A DNA stretch of 64,000 nt, from the NCBI GenBank assembly GCA_003996215.1, contig QJPP01004101.1, positions 55,601 through 119,600 of the forward strand. The letters run 5' to 3'. The position numbers were made by a program, and so were the translations under genes. The DNA is from Jaltomata sinuosa (taxonomy: Eukaryota > Streptophyta > Magnoliopsida > Solanales > Solanaceae). Of this stretch, positions 56,936 to 64,000 are shown in pieces. The notes beneath the pieces were generated by a model. That model was not told where the DNA came from. It saw only the letters and a list, made by a program, of their open reading frames with translations, and searched no databases. Within the stretch, counting starts at the first letter, position 1. The number at the start of each line of letters is the position of its first letter.

Positions 56936-59900
56936 CAGGACTCCTGTCGAAACAGGGATGGGCTGATGGTCCAGTTCTGCAAGACTTCTCCAGGCTTGGC
57001 ATCACGGATGGTCAGCTTCTTGATATCTTTCTCCAGTCCATCGTCGGTCATGGCCACGAATAGATTTCCTATTCCCTCAATGACGTCTTCATCAACTGCT
57101 TCATCTGGGATTAGGACTTGTCCTGGCACGAACACTACTGCCCCAAACTTTGCACTGTGGACTCCTCCTGAAGCAGGCTTATACCCTAGCCCGGCGGTAC
57201 CTTTCTGATGTTTTAGCTGGATTGGTTCAATTATACCGTCAGCCTTAGGTCCGAGCCCTGTCTTTGGTTTATACCCATATTTCAACATCTCTGACGCAAC
57301 CATCTTCGCTGCTCTCGACATCTCCATCTTTACAGGCTCTATCTTCTCATCAATTCTTACGGCTTGCATGATCTCCAGAGCATGGAAAACGGCTCCATCC
57401 AATTCTTCGATGATTGGAACAGAATTCACGGAATAGATGGGGTGACTGAGCTCCCCGTGAATGGTAACTTCGGTGCGACCCCACTCGAACTTCACACACT
57501 GATGGAGCGTGGAGGGAACTGCTCTTGCCATATGGACCCATGGCCTTCCTAGTAACAAGTTGTAGTTGGACGACACATCCATCACTTGAAATAAGATGGG
57601 GAATTCAGCTGGACCTACTTGCAATGTGAGATAAATTTCTCCAATGACGCTTCTCTGCGCGCCGTCAAAAGCTCTCACCTTCACACGACTTTCCCTTATC
57701 TCTCCCATATTCACACCTAAATCTCTCAGTGTGGTGAAAGGACAAATGTTGCATCCAGAACCGCCGTCGATCAAAACTCTAGTCACGATCTTATCACAGC
57801 ACTTGACCGCAATGTGAAGTGCTTTGTTGTGGCCAACACCTTCTGCTGGTAATTCATCATCATGGAAAGAGATTTTGTTCACTTCCACCATTTTCCCAAT
57901 TGTTGCAGCCAATGTGTCACTTGTAGTTTCTTTTGGTACGCTAACTCCGCTCAGAACTTGGACCAAAGCGTTCCTATGGGCTTCAGAACTCATTAGCAAG
58001 GACATAATGGAAATGTGGGCTGGTGTCTTCATTAGTTGTTCCTTGATTGAGTAATCTTTAGACTGCATCTTCTTCCAAAATTCTGTGGCTTCTGCATCAG
58101 TAACATTTTTCTTTGGATTTTGTTCTTTCCCGGGAACCCCTCGACTTAGATCCTCCGGGGTATAACACCTTCCCGACCTAGTCATTCTGTGAGCCACAGC
58201 AGCGTCTATCATCTTGCCTTTGGCTTCCGTCCGATAGTTCCATGGGACTGCTTTAGTGTCATAGTCAGGTTTTCCAGTGGCTATAGTGGTTACCACAACT
58301 CTCGGCAAGTAGGTTTGAATAGTCAAAGGCTCTCTCAGCTGAACTGTGATAAAAGGTTGTGCTGGAGATGTGGCGGCAACTTCTTCTGTGTCCCAGGTAG
58401 GCACGATATTCCCTTCCGGGTCATATTCTTCCTCTAGGGTAATCATGTTGACTCCTCGATTCTCATGATTTAGTAGAGGATTGTTGTTCACATTTGGAGG
58501 AGTATCGGTGCATTTAATTACTCCTTTTCTGATAAGAGACTCGATCTGGTTCTTCAAGCTAAAACACTCCTCCGTGTCATGTCCTTGGATTCCCGAGTGG
58601 TATGCACATCGCTTATTTCCATCAAAGCTTCGTGGTATCGGATCAGGGATTCTTCCCTCAATCGGCTGCAACAAACCTGCTACCCTCAACCTTTCAAACA
58701 ATTGAGCCAAAGGCTCGGCAATAGGAGTGTAGGTGCGGGTATTTCTTGCTTCAAAATTAGGACGTGGTCTTGGTGCATATGCTGGCCTATTTTGGTGAAC
58801 TGGAGCTTGGACAGGGGCATACGGCTTCGGTGGATTTTGGTGTGCTGGAGCTCGAGGTGAATTATAGTGTGGCTGGGTACTATATACTGGAACATGTGCG
58901 ATAATTTGGGAGTTGTTAGGGTATTGGTGGGATAATCCTCCGTGCTGGTAGTAAGGTGTGACAGCTGAGATGTATTCCTTCTTCTTCTTGATACCACCAA
59001 TGGAACCTGACTGTATGGCCTTGCTTGCGGCTTGCAGTGCGACCATAGACTGAATTTTTCCGGACTTAATACCTTCCTCAATAAAGTCTCCCATCTTGAC
59101 CAAGTCAGTGAACTTTTGGCCCATCATTGACATCATTTTGTCGAAGTAGACGCCTTCATGAGCTCGGATAAAGTACTTAGAGAGTTCATTTTCGTCAAGT
59201 GGGGGCTGGATCCGAGCAGCCTCGGTCCTCCATCTCCATGAATATTCTTGAAATGATTCAGATGGCTTCTTTTGTATGTTAGCAAGTGAGAATCTCTCTG
59301 GAGTGATTTCGGTATTAAACCTGAAACGACTCATGAAATCTTCAGCCATTTCTTGCCAATCACGCCATTTGCGAGGGTCTTGGCGAGTGTACCAAGTCAG
59401 AGCTTCTCCCGACAGACTTCGAATGAACAGTTTCATCCTCAATTTCTCGTTCCTTCCTACGCCGACCAGCTTGTCGCAATAGGCTCTTAGGTGTGCGTGG
59501 GGATCGCCCTTTCCATCAAATACATCAAATTTTGGTGGTTTGTCCCCAACCGGCATATCGATGTCTGGGTGGATGCATAGGTCTTCATAGTCCAGACTTT
59601 CGGTTCCCCTGGTGACTTGCATGCTTTTAAAAGCCCTTTTCAAGCTTTCAAGTTGAGCCGCTATCGACCTCTCTTCATTTGACCGGACATCCCTCTCCAA
59701 TCCTACGTACTGATGGACCTCATATGGTACTTTGACAGCCGTGGATGTTGCGAAAGTAGGGGCTTCAGTAGCATATACCGGTGGAACAGGCATTTCACAA
59801 GTGACATGTGCCTCCGGTATGTGCTGCATTGTTGGGTGAATTGGAACAGTGAAGTTCTGCGTAGGCAAGGAGAGATTGGGTGTAGCCCTAACAGCGGGCG

Positions 59901-60249
59901 GACGAGCAAGTAGATCTTGAGCATAAGTGGGAACAGGCGGTGTTTGCTTAGGCGTGTTTGTTAAGTCGGCGGGAGCGACCGACCGCAACTCAGTATTTGG
60001 AAATTGGAATTGAGCGGGGAAGGTAGCAGCTGTAAGCTTAGTCAAATCCCGCACTTGGCGTAGTTCTTCTTTCAAGATTTCAATTTCTTGTGCCATGTTG
60101 GCCATTTGTTCGTCGTTTTGAGTGTCCATCGGTTTTCGAGAACTTTCGGCGCCATCTACTGGTACCATCGAGGCGTTGTTAGATTCTTCGCTCATTTTTC
60201 CCTTAGATCGGAGGTTGTATTGCGATTCCGCCAGTTTGCAAATCGACAC
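56932..60249 (-). CDS. Gag-protease polyprotein with C-terminal G-patch (Tat/Ogre type), intact
   Basis: One open frame of 1105 codons. Residues 45-70 form a coiled-coil-like helix; 75-215 are Pro-rich. Residues 235-400 form the retrotransposon gag (capsid) domain ('FDVFDGKGDPHAHLRAYCDK', 'SLSGEALTWYTRQDPRKWRD', 'QKKPSESFQEYSWRWRTEAA'). A Pro-rich linker follows. A zinc-knuckle-like C-x2-H-x5-H-x4-C lies at 548-562 (CAYHSGIQGHDTEEC). The aspartic protease active site is D-G-G-S-G at 828-832, with the flap segment 'NLLLGRPW' near 897-904. A G-patch occupies about 983-1024 ('YGYKPKTGLGPKADG' ... 'KGTAGLGY'). The protein would build the particle and cut itself; the G-patch suggests RNA or helicase contact. 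The first ATG is used; nothing disrupts the frame. Confidence 0.92.
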   Translation of the reverse strand: MSICKLAESQYNLRSKGKMSEESNNASMVPVDGAESSRKPMDTQNDEQMANMAQEIEILKEELRQVRDLTKLTAATFPAQFQFPNTELRSVAPADLTNTPKQTPPVPTYAQDLLARPPAVRATPNLSLPTQNFTVPIHPTMQHIPEAHVTCEMPVPPVYATEAPTFATSTAVKVPYEVHQYVGLERDVRSNEERSIAAQLESLKRAFKSMQVTRGTESLDYEDLCIHPDIDMPVGDKPPKFDVFDGKGDPHAHLRAYCDKLVGVGRNEKLRMKLFIRSLSGEALTWYTRQDPRKWRDWQEMAEDFMSRFRFNTEITPERFSLANIQKKPSESFQEYSWRWRTEAARIQPPLDENELSKYFIRAHEGVYFDKMMSMMGQKFTDLVKMGDFIEEGIKSGKIQSMVALQAASKAIQSGSIGGIKKKKEYISAVTPYYQHGGLSHQYPNNSQIIAHVPVYSTQPHYNSPRAPAHQNPPKPYAPVQAPVHQNRPAYAPRPRPNFEARNTRTYTPIAEPLAQLFERLRVAGLLQPIEGRIPDPIPRSFDGNKRCAYHSGIQGHDTEECFSLKNQIESLIRKGVIKCTDTPPNVNNNPLLNHENRGVNMITLEEEYDPEGNIVPTWDTEEVAATSPAQPFITVQLREPLTIQTYLPRVVVTTIATGKPDYDTKAVPWNYRTEAKGKMIDAAVAHRMTRSGRCYTPEDLSRGVPGKEQNPKKNVTDAEATEFWKKMQSKDYSIKEQLMKTPAHISIMSLLMSSEAHRNALVQVLSGVSVPKETTSDTLAATIGKMVEVNKISFHDDELPAEGVGHNKALHIAVKCCDKIVTRVLIDGGSGCNICPFTTLRDLGVNMGEIRESRVKVRAFDGAQRSVIGEIYLTLQVGPAEFPILFQVMDVSSNYNLLLGRPWVHMARAVPSTLHQCVKFEWGRTEVTIHGELSHPIYSVNSVPIIEELDGAVFHALEIMQAVRIDEKIEPVKMEMSRAAKMVASEMLKYGYKPKTGLGPKADGIIEPIQLKHQKGTAGLGYKPASGGVHSAKFGAVVFVPGQVLIPDEAVDEDVIEGIGNLFVAMTDDGLEKDIKKLTIRDAKPGEVLQNWTISPSLFRQESW

Positions 60250-60649
60250 AAATCAACTTTCTTTGGGGGGGTTGATAATAAACATAAAGAAAAGAAAGGA
60301 AAGAAAAAGGAAACTATGTTAGTTTGGGAAATGTTGGAATATATAACAAATATATACGCCAAGTTGGCGATATTCACACAAAAATGCGTCCTAATATGGA
60401 GCCTCATTTTGCCAGAGGTAGGCCTACGCTGCATACAATTTGATAATAAATGATCCATTTTGAACATATTTAGGATTTGAGATAAACATGACTTTCATTA
60501 AGCAAAATGTGGTTTTGAAAGCTTACAATAGATAGGCTGATGGGAGCCTGAAAATGAAAGACATGGGATGGCCACCAGGGCGTACAAAGGGATGGGCCAT
60601 GAGGCACCTTTAGGGAATATGAAAAAGGGGTACAATGGGAAAAGATAAC
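60250..60649 (-). other. Spacer between ORF1 and gag
   Basis: 400 bases without a conserved frame; the plus-strand frames here are antisense to gag or chance. The gag ATG follows at 60249. Untranslated spacers between ORF1 and gag are normal for Ogre-type elements. Confidence 0.6.
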
Positions 60650-62302
60650 CTAGGGCCACGTAGGACCGTCATCACTATCGTCCTGTGGTGCTGGATGATA
60701 CTCTGGAGATCCAGCGGAATGATGATACCTGGGCTCTGAGTCTGTCTCCATCATTCCTCCATCGTTAGGATCATAAAAGTTAGAGCCGGTCTCAGAAGCC
60801 TCCTCGGGATCTTCTTCCGGATCCTCTTCCTCAGGGTCTTCTTCCGGATCCTCTTCCAAGTCTTCCCCCATTTCTTCCTCCGGATCTTCTTCTGGATCCT
60901 CGGGATCTTCTTCTGGATCCTCGGGATCTTCTCCTGGCTCCTCCTCCGGATCTTCTTCTGGATCCTCGGGATTTTCCTCTACCTTTGTTATCAAGTAGTT
61001 GACGGAGTCTGGGACAATCTGGTTGTACATTGATGTTGTGATCTCTATGCGGGGATGCACCTCTTCCCTAACCCATCTGACCCACTGGACATCTGCCAAA
61101 TCCCTGGATCTTTCTGCGCTCGGTTGAGCCAAGTGGCTCACGGTCGTTCTCCAAGAGTAGTATTCCGGCGTACACCATTTGTCTCCTCCCATGTGTAATG
61201 TGATCATATAATCCCATTCAGCCTGCAAGTTCATCATTTGTACCGTCGGTATCACGGCACCATAACTGTCCTCATATAACGCCATGTTTGACCACAAAGG
61301 TATGTCCTGGACCAAGCCGAACTGTCTTAAAACACGGAGAGGCGCATATGGCTGGATGCCTCCCAGTCCTATCAACTCGATGAAATACAAGTATCGAGTT
61401 CTGATGAAGGCCAATCCTGTCATCCAAGGATATCTCCACTGGATGAAATCTCCGGTAAGGTTGGTCAAGAATGTGCGTCACTCCTCTTCTCCGGTGGGTG
61501 CATATGTCCAATATCTCATGCGCTCTTTATGAGTCTGAATCCTGTTGCGGGCGTCGATACAGTAGTCCATCTGTGGGTGGCGGCGGTAGAAGTGTTCTAC
61601 AGCCCAAATTTGAAATAACAAATTGCAGCCACCAAAGAAGTTGTGTCCCCGTGTGCATGCGGACAACGATCAAAACATCTCAGCAAGGATCATGTGTACC
61701 AAGGTAAGTCTTTGCGGCTCTGCAAAGACGTTCATCACTATTGGCAGGATATTGAGGTCGATGCAATGAAACCTCATCGGGAAGATCATAGTTCCCAAAA
61801 AAGCCAACACAAAGACCCTCGGTCGCATGTATACCCACTGTCTGCGGGTACAGGCGAATTCACCTTGATGTTCGTCAAAACTTTCGAGACGACCGTATCT
61901 TTCGAAGAGGTAATCCAACTTCACCTTTCCTCCTTCCACATTTCTCAGTGATGGAAAAATGTGTAATCCTAACAGCCTCAGAAAGTCTGCCTTCTTTATG
62001 GGTGATGGGAGTACCGACACTCGTTCCCTTAGTGGTAGTTCAGCAAAATTACTAATCTCCTCCAAGGTAGGAGTGATCTCGAAATCCAGAAATTTGAAGG
62101 TCACAGTGGTTGGGTCCCAAAATTCCATTAATAAAGTGGTGAGGGGTTTGTCAGCTTGGATCCCCATAAGCGACAGCAAAGCCCCCAGCTGCTCCCGTAC
62201 CTCACCCCCATGCGCTACGCGGATGTTTCGCCACCACTTTTTTAGGTTGTCGGGTGCTGAGATAACCATCTGGATGTTTGGTAAGTTTTGGTTGATATTC
62301 AT
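60650..62302 (-). pseudogene. ORF1 of the Tat/Ogre-type element (two in-frame stops)
   Basis: A reading frame of 551 codons upstream of gag, the place of the extra ORF1 in Ogre-type elements; its function is unknown. From the ATG at 62302: 'WRNIRVAHGGEVREQLGALL', 'LLMEFWDPTTVTFKFLDFEI', 'TPTLEEISNFAELPLRERVS'. The pattern 'FWDPxxxxFxFxDxExxPTLEE' is shared with plant mobile-domain-like proteins of TE origin (I recall a DUF7745-type family; unverified). The frame is stopped by TGA at 61670-61672 and 61478-61480 but stays in register in all three parts (62302-61670, 61666-61478, 61468-60650). The middle part has 'HNFFGGCNLLFQIWAVEHF'. The C-terminus has an acidic Glu-Asp-Pro repeat (about 60798-60985). 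The first stop is probably a CGA-to-TGA change, as it precedes TCG. Confidence 0.8.
60798..60985 (-). repeat. Acidic E-D-P-E-E repeat in ORF1
   Basis: On the plus strand a run of 'ggatcttcttctggatcctc' units; on the coding strand this gives about 62 residues built of EDPEEDPEE-like units with almost no other residue types. Confidence 0.95.
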
Positions 62303-62868
62303 CTGAAAGAAAAAAGGTAAAGGGTATGATAAGTTTGTTTATCCCAAATCCATCATGTGTTTTAGTTTGGATCATTTACATCAATCACACACAAAGTATA
62401 TGTCGTTGGGTTTTATGAAAAACCCGTTGACAATAATGGTGGTTCCCTAAACGCAGTGTCAATCCCCAGGATCGTCCTGCCTAAGGCTATGCAACATGAC
62501 CTATTTCTAGAATAAGAATATTTTCCTAGATTTGAGAGTGGACTGAATAACTGCGAGATGGCACACTAACCTAAATGCACCGACCCTGAAACTAAGGAAT
62601 CCAAAAGAAGGTTTGGGAGAGCATAAAACCCTCCGCGTGTACCACAGTGTGTGAAATGTGTACGATCAAAGACTCGATAGAGAAATGCAAGTGAGAAAGC
62701 AGTAACAAGTAGTGTTTATCAATCAAACAAAGAGCGCAAGTTTGGATTTGGCTTGCGTCCTTTCAAACAAAGAACGATATAAATAAAGCAAATAATGTAC
62801 TGCAAATAAACAAATATTCCAAATAATATTCATAAACTAAGCATGCTAAGGTAAAAACATAAGTTAAG
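62303..62868 (-). other. Leader of the Tat/Ogre-type element
   Basis: About 570 bases between PBS and ORF1 ATG, with no frame of note. It would be the 5' untranslated RNA and probably holds the packaging signal, which I cannot define. Confidence 0.7.
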
Positions 62869-62886
62869 TCCCCAGCAGAGTCGCCA
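62869..62886 (-). other. PBS of the Tat/Ogre-type element
   Basis: TGGCGACTCTGCTGGGGA on the minus strand, three bases inside the 5' LTR. It is the type described for Ogre/Tat elements (tRNA-Arg in pea Ogre, from memory); the exact tRNA was not checked. Confidence 0.75.
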
Positions 62887-62889
62887 TCC

Positions 62890-64000
62890 TGTCGCGCCCT
62901 ATTTTGAACTGGCCAAAATATGCTTGCAACATCCGGCTCTTTCTGCCTTTGTTTTGGAAAGGGTTTAGAGTCGCCACCTAAATTTTAGGAAAACTTAGGA
63001 AACCATTTTTTGTAAAACTCTGTTTTTAGTCTGCGAAAACGTTTGAGATTCTGAGTAAGAGTTTTGGTTACTCGAAGGGAAGGTGTTAGGCACCCTTCAG
63101 AGCCTATCCGAAGATAGTCCTTAAACTCAGTTTAGAAACAATATTTGGGAAAGTTATTTGCTCATTATTTGCTAAAAAAGGGGTGATAAAAACGTGTTTT
63201 ATTAATTTAAAGAAAAACTCAAAGTATATGACATATGCCACTACAATAGGCAAAAATATAAAATATGCTTATGGTAAAAAGATGGAACATATGTACGTAC
63301 ATGTCAAAATATATGAATGTTTAATAGCAATGCCTTTATCGTAATTATAATTAAAGTATGTAGAACTTTATGATTTATAAGAATATATACTTAAAAGCTA
63401 TGTAAACAAAATGAAAACATTTATTTATACAAATACTTTTTGTAAAGTAAAAAATATGTAGTTCTTAAAGTTTGAAAAAGTTTATGACATGTTTATTAAA
63501 AAGAAAGTAAAGATGACGTATGTATATTTTAAATATATATAGGAAATCATGTGAAAGTTTATTATTTAAAAGATTTGGATAAGTAAAAGTATATAAGAAA
63601 TAGGTATACCGGTAATAGAGAAAAAGATATAAGAGAAAAATCATATTTGTTTTGGTAAATGTATTTCATGTAAAAGAATAATTTGAAGACTTGAGTAGAG
63701 AACGAAAATTATTTGTTTTCATGTAAAGGAGACTTTTATTCATAAGGTAAAAATGAACATGCATTGAATATGAGAGAAAGTATTATGTACATAAATGCAA
63801 TTGTGATAAAATAATATATGTATAATTTAAGTAGGAAGAAGAGTAAGTAAAATATAAATATACCTTGTAGTAGATAACATATGACATATATACCTTGCAT
63901 TTTTTAGGCTTCAAAAATCTGAAAATCTCAAAATATATATATATAGTATAGCAAAATACTTGTAAAATATTGGGGTTAGAATAAGAGAATACATAAGTTA
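62890..64000 (-). repeat. 5' LTR of the Tat/Ogre-type element (partial, runs off the window)
   Basis: Starts TGTCGCGCCCTATTTTGAAC on the plus strand, the same as 47096 onward, and stays collinear to the window end. Visible differences from the 3' LTR are five substitutions and one 1-base indel. By analogy the full LTR would reach about 3.7 kb beyond the window. Confidence 0.95.

Larger units (their letters stand above)
47096..64000 (-). mobile_element. Young Tat/Ogre-type gypsy element lacking RT and RNase H (5' end beyond the window)
   Basis: Minus-strand element. Its 3' LTR is 47096-51951 and the visible part of its 5' LTR is 62890-64000, with an internal region of 10.9 kb. In element order it has a PBS, leader, ORF1, gag-protease with a G-patch, a candidate intron, a short pre-RT segment, a deletion, integrase, a 3' region with tandem arrays, and a polypurine tract. 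An extra ORF before gag, multi-kilobase LTRs and a gag-pro/pol intron are hallmarks of Tat/Ogre elements. The compared LTR parts differ by about five substitutions and one 1-base indel in 1.1 kb. The left target site is probably CTAAT (47091-47095); the other flank is outside the window. Confidence 0.9.

Noticed and set aside
56966..60200. Many plus-strand frames opposite the gag-protease gene
   Set aside because: Shadows of the long minus-strand coding frame with no domains of their own.
1..64000. A host gene, rRNA, tRNA or miRNA gene anywhere in the window
   Set aside because: Every long or conserved frame is a transposable-element protein; the remaining frames are short and without recognisable domains.

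Overview
The window is plant nuclear DNA, most likely from a Solanaceae species and from gene-poor (probably pericentromeric) heterochromatin. The evidence is very long LTR retrotransposons nested in one another, CACTA ends with GACCTC/GAGGTC subterminal repeats, and AT-rich intergenic sequence. I see no credible host protein gene, rRNA, tRNA or CRISPR array. Nearly everything that can be named is a transposable element (TE), and most of it is decayed. The family-level organism call is an inference from the look of the elements; no marker gene is present.

Left part (1-17620). The 3' end of a plus-strand Tat/Ogre-type Ty3/gypsy element (1-4212) is followed by AT-rich filler. Next come the chromodomain tail and 3' LTR of a plus-strand chromovirus (Tekay/Del-like, 5907-9513), then the leader, primer-binding site (PBS) and 5' LTR of a minus-strand chromovirus-like element (9514-14048). 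A decayed minus-strand transposon-type ORF follows (about 14660-16204), then the right end of a CACTA transposon (16610-17174). The last piece, with a TATA box, may be a split LTR (17197-17620).

Middle (17626-35771). A decayed Athila-type gypsy element (called A here) is bounded by 5-bp target duplications TTAGG. Its integrase is split, a few bases after the codon for the catalytic Glu, by a second Athila-type element (called B, 23179-31383, target duplication GTGTC). B has no gag-pol and instead carries the remains of a 'putative plant transposon protein' ORF.

Right of centre (36357-47095). A dead Ty1/copia element has its gag split by a clean solo chromovirus LTR (37344-40693, target duplication AACTC), and its 3' LTR cut after 28 bp by a CACTA element (44736 to about 46700). 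A chromovirus LTR scrap and a small foldback follow.

Right end (47096-64000). A young minus-strand Tat/Ogre-type element fills this part. Its LTR is 4.86 kb and its 5' LTR runs off the window. In the overlapping 1.1 kb the two LTRs differ by only about five substitutions. In element order it has a PBS, an ORF1 with an acidic repeat tail and two in-frame stops, an intact 1105-codon gag-protease ORF ending in a G-patch domain, and a short candidate intron. Reverse transcriptase and RNase H are missing, and the integrase has a damaged N-terminal finger. A 3' region with five stacked tandem arrays and a piece resembling a chromovirus leader completes it. An intact gag-protease with no polymerase makes it the most interesting object here: either a recent deletion or a non-autonomous element mobilised in trans.
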